Shown here: positions 44,106 through 52,613 of the stretch, in pieces | Layout of the letters: each line of letters begins with the position of its first letter | Position numbering within the stretch: position 1 is the stretch's first letter | Made by a program: the position numbers and the translations under genes | DNA from: Solirubrobacterales bacterium | Lineage (GTDB): Bacteria > Actinomycetota > Thermoleophilia > Solirubrobacterales > 70-9 | Reading direction: 5' to 3' | Assembly: GCA_020438395.1 (NCBI GenBank) | Contig: JAGQUR010000018.1 | Span: 42,186 to 106,185, forward strand | Length of the DNA stretch: 64,000 nt | Notes under the pieces: generated by a model | Told to the model about the DNA's origin: nothing | Databases searched by the model: none | Seen by the model: only the letters and a program-made list of their open reading frames with translations

Positions 44106-46313
44106 CTATTTTGCGAGCGGGGCTTCGCCGGCGGGGTGACCGGTCTCGTCGAGGGCCAGCCTGATCGCCTCGATGTACTCAAGGTAACCCTGCTCGAAGT
44201 CGTCCGGAAACGCTTCTTTCAGCAGCCAGTTCTTCCCGAAGGCCGGCCGCGACGGCAGCTCTCCGCTCGCCTGCCAAAAGGTCAGCACCGTGTCCACGTG
44301 GCGGGAAAGATCGAAGCGGCGTCGCATCTGCCAGCGCTGGTTTCCTTCGCCATCGAGGGTACCGCCGAGCAGCTCGTTGACCCGGGTCCGAACCGTTCGC
44401 ATGTCTCCCGGCAGGCCCCTGTCGCTGAGGCTCACCGGCATCTCCGCAACCGGTCCCGCGAGCTCGAGAACGCCCGCTAGTCTCGAAAGGTCGCCACCGA
44501 ACCAGGTCTTGGCGGCCCCGGCTAGTTTCGGGTACGACTGCTTAGCGGTCGGAGGCTTGCCCCGCCCGGCCTCGAGCTCCCGGTACGCGAGCGATGCCTG
44601 CTCGAGATCGCGTTTCCAGCTCTCCTCGAGGTACTTGTCCAGGCTCGCCTCAAGCCACGCCTTCCGGTGTCGGGAGACGATGTCTCTCAACCGGACGAAC
44701 ACCTCATCGGCGTCCGGCTTGTCGTCATTCGCAGTGACATTCGAACCGATGGTGATGCTGACCACGAGTCCCTCTGCAAACAGCCAGTCCTTGCCCTCGC
44801 CCGCCGCGATCAGGTCGCGAAAGACCTGTCGGTCCACCGGGCATCCGAGGTCGGAAAGGTCTTCGAGGGACTTGTCGAGCCGGGCCTCGAGGCCGTCGAG
44901 GGTGGTTCGCGAGTAGGGGCCGAAACACAGAAACCAGCATGTGAGGGCGATGTCTTCCCAGACCATGGCCGCCGGCTGCAAAATGCCCGCGAAGGTGACC
45001 TCCGGATAAGAGCAGTCGACGAGGACATCCGGATGGCGAGCGATAACCGTGGTGCCCCAGAGTTCCCAGATCGAGTCGGCCATGCCCGGCGAGAGCTGGG
45101 TGAGCCAGAGGTTCGAGTCGAATCCCCTGGCCGCCGTTGATGCGTCTTCCGTGTCCGGGATGGCGATTTCCTCCGACGAACCAGACCGGACGACATCCGT
45201 CGAAAGCGGCAAGGGCTCGATCGGTTCCGATGATTCGACTTCGATCTGGGCGAGGCCGCCCGACTCTCCGGCTTCGCCACGAAGATCGCCGATGTCTTCG
45301 TCCCAGTTGCTCGCGTGCGATGGGGGGACGAGTCCCCACAGTTCGGGGTTCCCGGGTTCCTGCGATGTATGGGCCGAGTCGAACACCTCGACGAACCATC
45401 TGCGAGCCAGCTGGATGCGTTCCCCGACCTCGGGAGGAGGGCCGGCAGGGATCCTCGTCGAGATCGGAGCTGCGGTGGCCGAGTCGACGTCCGAGATGTG
45501 CTCGCCCAGGTAATCGAGCAACGAATCCCAGGTCTGTAGGGTCCCGAGCAACACCGGTTCGGTCTTCGAGTTGATGACCTGGGATCGGATCGCCGTCCCC
45601 TCTTTTCGCGCCTTGCCGTAGTAGCTGTGGGCGAGGCGGGAGCAGAGAAAAGCCATGGCGCCCTCCCCGGGATCCGTGGCCGGCTCAGCCCAGCCCTCGA
45701 TCAGCCGGCGCCTCGCGGCGATGACTGCCTCGGCGTCGAGGGTCGGATCGAGCAGGTCCTTGATCGGCCGCCAGTCGAGTCCGAGCATCCTGTGCGCCGC
45801 GATGGATCTCTCCACGGCCTTCTTCGCGCCCTTCAGGGTCTTGGGGCCCGCGCCCTCGCGGATGCGAAACACCGTCGCCAGCTCATTCATGATCGGTGAG
45901 ATGACCGTGACCACGAGCATCGTCGGACCGTCCGCCAGCTCGAGCCATGAAGGAAATCTGGCGGCGGTGCCCATCGCGAACCGGGGATCCGATCGCACCG
46001 AGCGCGGCAGTTCCATCGCCCAGCGATGAGTTCCCTTGCTCGCCGGCTTGTTGCGACTGCCCTCTGGCGGCGGAAGCCTCGCGTCCAGTAGCTTCGCCTC
46101 GTCGCCGGTCAATCCCCGGACGGAGATTTTGGTGGGACCCTCCTGCGAACCCGGCAGATCGTCAATCACCTGGATTCCCGCGAGGACTGGGGAGAGGACG
46201 GAGCTGACAATACGTTGGTACTCGATCGCCGACGCGGGCCAGGCAGCCCGGTGTATCACGATTTTCTCCTCGGCGGGCGACTCGAACAGTTGTCTTCCTA
46301 GGGACACTGTCAT
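44106..46313 (-). CDS. Unrecognised large protein, cassette gene 3
   Basis: 735 residues from ATG 46313, which overlaps the stop of the upstream 230-residue gene by ATGA; codons further upstream are dismissed. No motif recognised: there is no P-loop, HKD or membrane segment. The middle (residues about 340-400) is an acidic, low-complexity linker separating two folded halves. Ends LALDETGHPAGEAPLAK. The tight coupling to gene 4 and convergence with the PLD gene suggest one four-gene functional cassette. Confidence 0.7.
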   Translation of the reverse strand: MTVSLGRQLFESPAEEKIVIHRAAWPASAIEYQRIVSSVLSPVLAGIQVIDDLPGSQEGPTKISVRGLTGDEAKLLDARLPPPEGSRNKPASKGTHRWAMELPRSVRSDPRFAMGTAARFPSWLELADGPTMLVVTVISPIMNELATVFRIREGAGPKTLKGAKKAVERSIAAHRMLGLDWRPIKDLLDPTLDAEAVIAARRRLIEGWAEPATDPGEGAMAFLCSRLAHSYYGKARKEGTAIRSQVINSKTEPVLLGTLQTWDSLLDYLGEHISDVDSATAAPISTRIPAGPPPEVGERIQLARRWFVEVFDSAHTSQEPGNPELWGLVPPSHASNWDEDIGDLRGEAGESGGLAQIEVESSEPIEPLPLSTDVVRSGSSEEIAIPDTEDASTAARGFDSNLWLTQLSPGMADSIWELWGTTVIARHPDVLVDCSYPEVTFAGILQPAAMVWEDIALTCWFLCFGPYSRTTLDGLEARLDKSLEDLSDLGCPVDRQVFRDLIAAGEGKDWLFAEGLVVSITIGSNVTANDDKPDADEVFVRLRDIVSRHRKAWLEASLDKYLEESWKRDLEQASLAYRELEAGRGKPPTAKQSYPKLAGAAKTWFGGDLSRLAGVLELAGPVAEMPVSLSDRGLPGDMRTVRTRVNELLGGTLDGEGNQRWQMRRRFDLSRHVDTVLTFWQASGELPSRPAFGKNWLLKEAFPDDFEQGYLEYIEAIRLALDETGHPAGEAPLAK

Positions 46314-47002
46314 TCGAGCCAGTCCACCGCGTCGCAAAGATCGTTCAGGGCCTCGACGAGTTCCCGCGGGTCCCCGTACAGCCGATCTTCTCTACGCGCC
46401 GTTTCGGGTAATCCGCGGATGGCATCGAACGTACGAGTCGCCTCGCTAAGGAATCCTTCGGACTGGTACATCTCGAGAAGGGTGTGGTACGGCATGCTGA
46501 CCGACCGAATGTCCGGTTCGCTATCGAGGATGAGCGAGAGGAAGGGGGGATTCGCGGCCTCTTCCATTCCCGATTCGACTAGGTCGATCGCAAGGAGCGC
46601 GAGGTGAAACCGGGTGCCGGAGGAAAGCGGGTCGGGCTTCAGGTTCCAGAACCTGTCCAGAGCCCGGGTCACCGTCTCGAAGTAGTCGTGTTTGGTCCCC
46701 GGCAGGGCCAGGGAGAGCGAAACCGTTCGGGCGACGTCCTCGACCGTTTCGGCGTCGAACATCTCTTCTGCCGCCTGCTCCGCCGGACTGGAGTGGCCTC
46801 CGCCCGGAAGTCGGGATCCATCCGCGGCTACCCACGTGACGTCGGTTAGCCTGGCGTCTCCGTAGACCTCGAGAACCGGCCTGGCGCCGGCCTGCGTCGG
46901 GGGTATCTCCATTCCGTCGGGGAACGCCCACTCGATCCCGGCGACTTCCGCCAGACTCGAGTACCAGACGAGCTCCCGGTCGTTATTTCTCTCAATTGGC
47001 AT
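46310..47002 (-). CDS. Unrecognised small acidic protein, cassette gene 4
   Basis: 230 residues, acidic, no recognised domain, no membrane segment. First gene of the minus-strand half of the cassette; its promoter must lie in 47003-47300. Overlaps the following gene by four bases (ATGA). The C-terminal half (LALLAIDLVESGMEEA..., LEMYQSEGFLSEATRTFDAI) looks helical and could be a small protein-interaction domain. Confidence 0.65.
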   Translation of the reverse strand: MPIERNNDRELVWYSSLAEVAGIEWAFPDGMEIPPTQAGARPVLEVYGDARLTDVTWVAADGSRLPGGGHSSPAEQAAEEMFDAETVEDVARTVSLSLALPGTKHDYFETVTRALDRFWNLKPDPLSSGTRFHLALLAIDLVESGMEEAANPPFLSLILDSEPDIRSVSMPYHTLLEMYQSEGFLSEATRTFDAIRGLPETARREDRLYGDPRELVEALNDLCDAVDWLE

Positions 47003-47497
47003 GGTCGGTCTTTCCGAGCTAAGTAAGGATGGCTTTTTCGAAGCACGCTTTGATTACGACTCTCGGGTAGCCGCCCTTAGGAATCGCGTTTGGCGAGCAA
47101 ACCCGAAGCACGGATGGGTCCTGAACGCCTATGTATCGTTCGACGCTATTGTCGCGAATAGCTGTCGTATTGCGTAGTGTCCTGCAGATTCAAAACGGTG
47201 CTGCGAGTAATAGCTGGGTGGGGTGCACGTTCATTTAGACTCAGCTACAGCCTCTCGGGCTGGTCATCCGTAGTCCCTCTCCCATAAACGCGGATGTGAC
47301 TAGGCCGGCCGCAACCATCTCCAGGACTGCGGCCGGCCAAGCGACGGATTGCGCACAGACTTGGGTGACGAGGCCGCCATCCTTGAACCCCTATTCCCAA
47401 GGGCGCATGAAGGGGTCAAGCGAATCTCCACGACATCAAGCAATTCGGTCACTGATGGTCGCGGAGAAGCAACTTGACTGGCGACTCAAGCGGATTC
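47003..47497. other. Intergenic region between cassette and membrane protein
   Basis: 495 bp. A plus-strand frame beginning at 47296 extends out of this region but is antisense to the membrane protein gene and has no protein-like features. The left part should contain the promoter of the minus-strand cassette genes. Apart from the hairpin at 47303-47338, nothing else is seen. Confidence 0.4.
47303..47338. terminator. Strong GC-rich hairpin
   Basis: GGCCGGCCGCA (47303-47313) is the exact complement of TGCGGCCGGCC (47328-47338), with a 14-nt loop. No T run follows on either strand. It lies 159 bp beyond the stop of the minus-strand membrane protein gene and could end its transcript. Confidence 0.45.
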
Positions 47498-48148
47498 TTA
47501 GCTCCCGAGATAGAAAGTTATTCCGAAGGCGCCGACGAGGGCGGCCAGGGCGAAAATGTAGAAACGGTGGCCGGAATTTGGGAATCCGGCGAGTTGCCCA
47601 GGAGAACGCCTTGGCGCGAAGAGCCAAGTGCAGCAATAGCGCACACCGCTCCATACCACGACATTTAGTAGCAGTCGACATCCGACGAAGGCCGCCATAT
47701 TGCTCTCGCTCAGGTCGCGCCACGCTTCACTTGTTTGGGGCAAAGCGAGACCAACCAACGCGAGTGAGGAGGCGATCGCAAATCCGACAATTCCTAGGCG
47801 AAGTTTCAGCGATCCGACCGGCAAGAGATTGACGGCCTTACAGCCCGTAATTGGTCCGAACTTGGTCGAAAGGCGTTCGCCGGCGACGAGCGTCACGGCG
47901 CCGCCAAGTCCCCAGAGGATGGTTAGGGGCAATACATCAATGAAAGTCGGATCGGGAGAGGAGTAGGCGTGCTGGGCCGCGAATATCGACGAGATATTCA
48001 GGGGGAGTAGCCAGTATCCGCGCCACTCGACCCAAGTTACGAGGACCGTGCGAATCAGGTCAGAAACCGAGACGGACCAACTTCGGACCGTCAGATGAAA
48101 CCTCAACAATCGAAGACGGATGGCAGAGCGGAGCTTGGCTAGTTTCAT
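47498..48148 (-). CDS. Integral membrane protein of unknown function
   Basis: 216 residues from ATG 48148 (MKLAKLRSAI), with CGGAA a few bases upstream. About four or five hydrophobic segments, including GIVGFAIASSLALVGLAL and IFALAALVGAFGITFYLG at the end; the N-terminus is basic. No family recognised. Small membrane proteins in defence islands can be pore-forming effectors, but nothing here shows it. It is divergent from the toxin-antitoxin pair, with 180 bp between starts. Confidence 0.65.
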   Translation of the reverse strand: MKLAKLRSAIRLRLLRFHLTVRSWSVSVSDLIRTVLVTWVEWRGYWLLPLNISSIFAAQHAYSSPDPTFIDVLPLTILWGLGGAVTLVAGERLSTKFGPITGCKAVNLLPVGSLKLRLGIVGFAIASSLALVGLALPQTSEAWRDLSESNMAAFVGCRLLLNVVVWSGVRYCCTWLFAPRRSPGQLAGFPNSGHRFYIFALAALVGAFGITFYLGS

Positions 48149-48328
48149 TGGTTCCGAATTGAGCTTGGATTGCAGGGTAAGCAAGCGGTGAGATCCCGAG
48201 CGAGTCCCTTCGCGTGACGCGGGGGAGGAAAGTTGTTTTGCAAAGTGTGTCGGGAGGTTCCGCCAATGGTTGTGTCATAGTTCGGGCATGGTAGCCGACA
48301 GATATGACGACAAAGCGGGGGCATTCCA

Positions 48329-48664
48329 ATGACAGAGTTGGCAGAGCGACTCAAGTTCTCGAGCGAACAAGCGGCTTTGGATCAGTCTGATTTGGCTCGG
48401 TTGCTAGACACAGATCCTCGGACCATCGGTCGATGGTTGCAGCAGGAGTCGTCTCCGAGACCGGACGCAAGAGAGCGTTTGCTCGAACTGATCGCAGTTC
48501 TTGATCGACTCTCTGGCGTCCTGAAGCCTCAGGCCGCCCACGATTGGCTTCTCTCCCCGAATCCGGCTCTAGATCACTTCAAGCCGGTGGAGTTGCTTCG
48601 TGAAGGCGATTATCGGACAGTCTTGGGTGCGATCGACGCCATGGGCGAAGGCGTCTTTCTGTAG
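48329..48664 (+). CDS. Xre/MbcA/ParS-type antitoxin of RES toxin pair
   Basis: 111 residues. An N-terminal HTH (LDQSDLARLLDTDPRTIGRWLQQ) is followed by the C-terminal toxin-binding domain: LKPQAAHDWLLSPNPALDHF, then KPVELLREGDYRTVLGAID. It neutralises the RES toxin encoded 5 bp downstream and probably represses the operon. Organisation, order and sizes are typical of Xre-RES modules. Confidence 0.88.
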   Translation: MTELAERLKFSSEQAALDQSDLARLLDTDPRTIGRWLQQESSPRPDARERLLELIAVLDRLSGVLKPQAAHDWLLSPNPALDHFKPVELLREGDYRTVLGAIDAMGEGVFL

Positions 48665-48669
48665 CCAGC

Positions 48670-49203
48670 TTGGACTCGAACCGAATATTCGAGGCTCTCG
48701 ACGCACTCGGCCAGGAGTCTTTCTCCGGGAGCGCGTTCCGCCATGTTGCCCAGAATCGCCATCCGCTCTCTGGTGCTGGCGCAAGAACTATGGGCGGCCG
48801 CTGGAACCCGCGCAATAGCTTTTCGACGCTCTACCTGGGGCTTTCGAGAGAGGTGGTGGAACTTGAGTTCGCGCGCATGGCAACGAAACAAGGTCGCGAT
48901 CCCCAAGACTTCCTGCCAAGGAGTTTCGTCGAATACGAAGTCAAGCTCGGGAAGATCGTCGACCTTCGGCTGCAGGAGACCCGAGAAAGTATCGGTCTGC
49001 CACCAGCGCAAGTTTCAGAATTGCCAATATCGGATTGCCAGGCCGTCGGGGAAGCAAGCCAGCACCTTGGGTTCGAGGGAATCCTCGCCCCGTCAGCGGC
49101 CGGGGAGGGCCTGGTGCTCGCAGTCTTCATGGACCGACTGGCGGGCGATTCAAGGATCGACATCGTTCGGACCGAAGTCATCTCTGATTTGGGGCGAGGT
49201 TAG
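48670..49203 (+). CDS. RES-domain toxin
   Basis: 177 residues with a TTG start 5 bp after the antitoxin stop. The RES signature is clear: FRHVAQNRHPLSGAGARTMG, GRWNPRNSFSTLYLGLSREV and ELEFAR supply the conserved Arg, Tyr and Glu of the NAD+-binding site. RES toxins degrade or phosphorolyse NAD+ or ADP-ribosylate targets, arresting growth. Full length, no disruption. It stabilises element B by addiction and may act in abortive defence. Confidence 0.9.
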   Translation: MDSNRIFEALDALGQESFSGSAFRHVAQNRHPLSGAGARTMGGRWNPRNSFSTLYLGLSREVVELEFARMATKQGRDPQDFLPRSFVEYEVKLGKIVDLRLQETRESIGLPPAQVSELPISDCQAVGEASQHLGFEGILAPSAAGEGLVLAVFMDRLAGDSRIDIVRTEVISDLGRG

Positions 49204-49299
49204 GAGTAGTAATCGGCGCTCGAAAGCTCAACACCTCCAAAGAAGCGGGGAGTTACACCGCTCTGGAGCCCAAGTGACAACCAAGAACGGAGCTGGCCC

Positions 49300-51888
49300 A
49301 TGAGTTCACGAATGCGGTCATTCGTGGCTCGCAAGAGAGCTCAGGCTCTGACGTCCTCCTTCCTGAAAGCACTCCAAGAACGGCGCTGGGAGGAGGCTTC
49401 GGTAGCGGGTGAAGAGCTGATAGCCCGTATGGAGAGTTTGGGAGAGACGCAGTTGAATGTCAAAGTGAAGATCGAGACGGCGCGATCCTTCTTAAATTGG
49501 AACGCTGGCTCCGTCGGGGATCGAGTATCCAGGTCCAAAGCTCTCTTGGATGAGGTATTGGATGCTGATCCTCAACCAATTCGAGCTGCCGAGGCCCACT
49601 GTCTGATGGCCGCCGCTCACGGACTCACCCCAGGCGACCGATCGGCCAACACCGAAAAGGCGCTTGCATCATTGGAAGAAGCGGAGAAGAAACTCACTGG
49701 CCTAGATGGAGAGGAAGCCGATCATCTTAGATCGCAGATCCGAACGAATCGATCTCACGCGACGCTCACGACCGACGGCGGCGATGCCGATGACAAACGC
49801 GATCTCGCGCTGGAGGAGGCCAAAGCGGGATTAGAAGGACAAGATCCGAGGAGAGATTCAGACGGCTGGGCCATCGCTCAGATCAATCTTGGTTCTGCAC
49901 AAGAGAACCTCATGATTAGAGGCGATTTTCAGCCACAGGAAGTCGCGGAAACATACGAACTGGTTCGAACCAATGCGCGGAAATTGGATTCGCCTTGGTA
50001 CGGGGCTTTCGCGGCCCTTGGAACCACCCGAGTAATACACCGAGCGATCGCGATGGGTGATCCAACAGAGGCGCGAGCACTGACGCTCATGTGGATGGAG
50101 GAAGTATGCCTGGATGCTCTGGACATAGCCACTGAAGAACATCCTGAAGTCCGGGGTCGTTTGCTTCGAAGGCTCGGAGAGATCCTGTGGGACATGGGAG
50201 ATCTCAATAGAGCAAAATTGCGTCTAGCCGAGGCGCTAGAACTCCTCACTCTGGATTGGCCGGACCGAAGGCTTCACGCGGCCAAGTGTCTGGCGGCCGT
50301 ATCCGAGAAAGATGGTGATCTCGAAGGTGCGGTGGAGGCCTATCGCATTGCGATCGAAGCTTCCGAGCTTTCACACGACTCAAGAATTCAGAGTCTGGGG
50401 CGTCAAGCGGAGGCGAACGCGGACGGAAAATTGTACCGATGGGCTTCGGGGGCAATGTTGCGATTCGGTCTTCTAGAAGAAGCCGCGATCACTCTCGAGA
50501 AAGGTCTCGCGAGAGAGTTTGGGACTAGAGCACGGTTCTCGGAGGCCGCAAGTATTGAGATGCCAGGCGTTCCGGCAGAGCTTGTGAGCCAGATGAGAAT
50601 TCACGCGCGGCAATTGAGCGCGGAAGGGCTTTCAGAGGGTGCTTCAGGTGCCGCTGTCGGGTTCTATGAGTGTCGTGAGGCGATCCGGGCCTACCCAGGC
50701 TATGAACGGTTTGGCCTTCCGGTGACCAGCGAGGACCTAGCAGCCAGCGTCCAGCCAGGTTGGCCTGTTGTGTATGTGAACCCTGTGCCAAGTGGTCTTT
50801 CCATCATCTTGATCGATGAGGCGGGCATACGCGGGTCATTCTCAGAAAAAGTTGATTCCGAAGAGATAGAGCGATTCCTCCTCGAAGGTGATGTAGCGCA
50901 CGGGACGGTTTCTTACGTCGGCAACGTCTTGGGAGTTCCGGGTCCAGGAAGCGTGCGTTCCGCCCTTGAACTCGTTCTCCCTTGGATCGGGGAGAGAGTA
51001 ATAAGGCCGTTGGTCGCGTTTCTAGGGGAACGAGAACAGGTCGGGTTATCCCTCATTCCCTGTGGCTGGTTGCCCCTTGTTCCGTTGCAGGCCGCCCATT
51101 TTGAGCATGATGGTCAGGAGCTCAGCCTCCTAGATCTCTATCCCACGCGATTTTCTCCCTCCGGGAAAATGCTGGCGAGCAGCCTAGAACGCTCAGAAAG
51201 CAATTCCGTCATGACCAACGTTGTGGCTCTGGGAAATCCCGATGGAACCCTGCCAGTAACCGAGGCCGAATGTGAAACAGCGTCAGAGACCCTGGGTGCG
51301 GGAGAAACCGCTTTGGGCGACGAAGCTTCGATGGGTTTCTTTCGAACGCAAGCTCCCAGCGCTGACTTACTCCACATTGGATGCCATGCGGAAGCGAGTC
51401 TTCTCAGATTCAGCGAGACCGGTATCCGCCTTCACGATGGGGTCATATTTGCCAATGAGGTGGTGGCCATGCCCCTCAAAGCTAGGCTGGCGGTCGCGTC
51501 CGCATGCCAAACTGCTGTCCCAGAAAAAATTAGAGCGTCGGATGAGTCGTTCTCATTCGCCAGTTGTTTGATGGCCGCGGGGGCAAGATGCGTAGTCGCG
51601 AGTCACTGGCGAGTCAACGACATCGCAGCGGGAATCCTGATGGTTCGTTTTTATAACGACCCGGATGTCCTCAATGAGCCGGCGGTCGCTCTCCAACGCG
51701 CACATCTCTGGATGCGAGACTTGTCCGATAGTCAATTAGAACACTTCCTGGACGCGCATCCGACTCTCCATTCCAAGATCAAGGAAGCTCTAGATCGTGC
51801 TGCCGTGAAGGGCCACCCTTTCTCGGTCAACGCCGAATGGCTATCTCACCCGCACAAGTGGGCAGGATTCGCAACATTCGGTTCCTAG
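49300..51888 (+). CDS. TPR-CHAT caspase-like protein
   Basis: 862 residues. Residues 1-480 are helical, TPR-like repeats (LEEAEKKLTGLDGEEA..., AKLRLAEALELLTLDW, EGAVEAYRIAIEAS). The C-terminal 300 residues form a CHAT domain: DLLHIGCHAEA provides the catalytic His (about 695) and AVASACQTAV the catalytic Cys (about 735), with SFASCLMAAGARCVVASHWRVND following. CHAT proteins are caspase-fold proteases or scaffolds. TPR-CHAT is the architecture of the craspase protease partner, but no gRAMP effector or CRISPR array is present. It lies 96 bp after the RES toxin, same strand, and may be read with it. Confidence 0.88.
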   Translation: MSSRMRSFVARKRAQALTSSFLKALQERRWEEASVAGEELIARMESLGETQLNVKVKIETARSFLNWNAGSVGDRVSRSKALLDEVLDADPQPIRAAEAHCLMAAAHGLTPGDRSANTEKALASLEEAEKKLTGLDGEEADHLRSQIRTNRSHATLTTDGGDADDKRDLALEEAKAGLEGQDPRRDSDGWAIAQINLGSAQENLMIRGDFQPQEVAETYELVRTNARKLDSPWYGAFAALGTTRVIHRAIAMGDPTEARALTLMWMEEVCLDALDIATEEHPEVRGRLLRRLGEILWDMGDLNRAKLRLAEALELLTLDWPDRRLHAAKCLAAVSEKDGDLEGAVEAYRIAIEASELSHDSRIQSLGRQAEANADGKLYRWASGAMLRFGLLEEAAITLEKGLAREFGTRARFSEAASIEMPGVPAELVSQMRIHARQLSAEGLSEGASGAAVGFYECREAIRAYPGYERFGLPVTSEDLAASVQPGWPVVYVNPVPSGLSIILIDEAGIRGSFSEKVDSEEIERFLLEGDVAHGTVSYVGNVLGVPGPGSVRSALELVLPWIGERVIRPLVAFLGEREQVGLSLIPCGWLPLVPLQAAHFEHDGQELSLLDLYPTRFSPSGKMLASSLERSESNSVMTNVVALGNPDGTLPVTEAECETASETLGAGETALGDEASMGFFRTQAPSADLLHIGCHAEASLLRFSETGIRLHDGVIFANEVVAMPLKARLAVASACQTAVPEKIRASDESFSFASCLMAAGARCVVASHWRVNDIAAGILMVRFYNDPDVLNEPAVALQRAHLWMRDLSDSQLEHFLDAHPTLHSKIKEALDRAAVKGHPFSVNAEWLSHPHKWAGFATFGS

Positions 51889-52106
51889 CGAAATGTCGAA
51901 TACGTCCTGAACAGCACCCGCAGTTTGGTCCCCTCGGCCGGCGCGTTACGGGTTGGATGAACTATCTGGGAGTTTCTTGTTCGGTGTTCCGGCGCGGTAA
52001 AATTGCTGGAAACACGCCTGCCAACGAACCTCGGATCCGCGTGGACCATGCGGGTAGTGAGAAAGGTAGTGCGAACGGAATTGTTCAAAGTCAGGAGCTG
52101 AGCCAG

Positions 52107-52138
52107 ATGAGCACGAAATTGGACCAATCGCCCCGATT
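52107..52138 (+). other. Right attachment site attR
   Basis: CCA-A-TCGCCCCGATT at 52124-52138 repeats the tRNA-Pro 3' end (14 of 15 bases) and 52107-52137 repeats the site after the integrase (27 matches plus one indel). The core sits in a small palindrome, CCAATCG-CCC-CGATTGG. Everything to the right is backbone, so this is the distal junction of the island. Confidence 0.78.
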
Positions 52139-52157
52139 GGCTCATCTGCTGTTTGCC

Positions 52158-52174
52158 GCCCTCATTTTGAGGGC
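52158..52174. terminator. Short hairpin, possible original tRNA-Pro terminator
   Basis: GCCCTCA-TTT-TGAGGGC is a perfect 7-bp stem lying 20 bp right of the attR core. In the uninterrupted chromosome it would have followed tRNA-Pro directly and may be its terminator, or serve the convergent SUI1-family gene. No long T run. Confidence 0.4.
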
Positions 52175-52218
52175 CAGTTTGGTTGAGGGGAAGGAAGCGA
52201 TCGTCTTCCGGTATTCCC

Positions 52219-52590
52219 TCAGCCCCCGGCCTTCACGGCCCGGTGCCCTTCCTTTTCGAGGAAGGTGATCACTTTGTCGCGATGGTCTCCCTGAAGCTCG
52301 ATGCTCGACCCACGTGCAGTTCCGCCGACCCCGCAATGCTGCTTCAGCTTTTTCGCCAGGGCCTTCGTTTCAGCTTCGCCGAGCGGGATCTCGGATATCG
52401 TGGTGGCGGTCTTGCCCTTGCGACCCGAGGTCTCCCGCTTCACCTTGATCGTCGAACCGGCCGGAGCCGGGCCGGGGGCCGGTGCGGCGGCAGACTTTCC
52501 ACTGCGACCCCGCTTCTTCTTGCCCTGCTTCTGTTCGGGGCGAAAATCCCCGCCGTCGCTTGACCAGACGAGTTCCGAGTCGGAAGGCAT
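52219..52590 (-). CDS. SUI1/YciH family translation initiation factor homologue
   Basis: 123 residues. A basic, Pro/Ala-rich N-terminal tail precedes a complete SUI1 domain: ISEIPLGEAETKALAKKLKQ, HCGVGGTARGSSIELQGDHR and DKVITFLEKEGH. Bacterial YciH homologues are eIF1-like proteins thought to influence start-site fidelity or stress translation on the 30S subunit. First backbone gene right of the island, divergent from the HAD gene with 23 bp between starts. Confidence 0.93.
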   Translation of the reverse strand: MPSDSELVWSSDGGDFRPEQKQGKKKRGRSGKSAAAPAPGPAPAGSTIKVKRETSGRKGKTATTISEIPLGEAETKALAKKLKQHCGVGGTARGSSIELQGDHRDKVITFLEKEGHRAVKAGG

Positions 52591-52613
52591 GCGGTAACCC
52601 TATTCTGGGTCCC

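Larger units (their letters stand above)
40061..52138. mobile_element. Integrated element B, without its own recombinase
   Basis: Lies between the internal att copy and the right-hand att copy. All genes in the interval were examined; none is an integrase, transposase or resolvase. Cargo: a four-gene convergent cassette with a two-HKD PLD protein, a membrane protein, an Xre-RES toxin-antitoxin pair and a TPR-CHAT protein. Because its right end shares 27 of about 30 bases with the right end of element A, it could be mobilised by the integrase at 38694. This is inference from site similarity. Confidence 0.65.
51889..52218. other. Right end of element B and junction with backbone
   Basis: 330 bp between the CHAT and SUI1-family genes with no gene. 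It contains the right att copy at 52107-52138 and, on the backbone side, a hairpin at 52158-52174. Gene style and base composition return to the backbone pattern to the right. Confidence 0.6.

Noticed and set aside
47296-47832. 178-codon plus-strand frame
   Set aside because: Antisense to a hydrophobic membrane protein frame and rich in Arg/Ser; no domain.
49300-51888. Craspase system
   Set aside because: TPR-CHAT architecture matches, but no gRAMP/Cas7-11 gene or CRISPR array is in the window.
52482-52613. Upstream extension of the HAD hydrolase
   Set aside because: Antisense to the SUI1-family gene; the HAD fold begins at TTG 52614.
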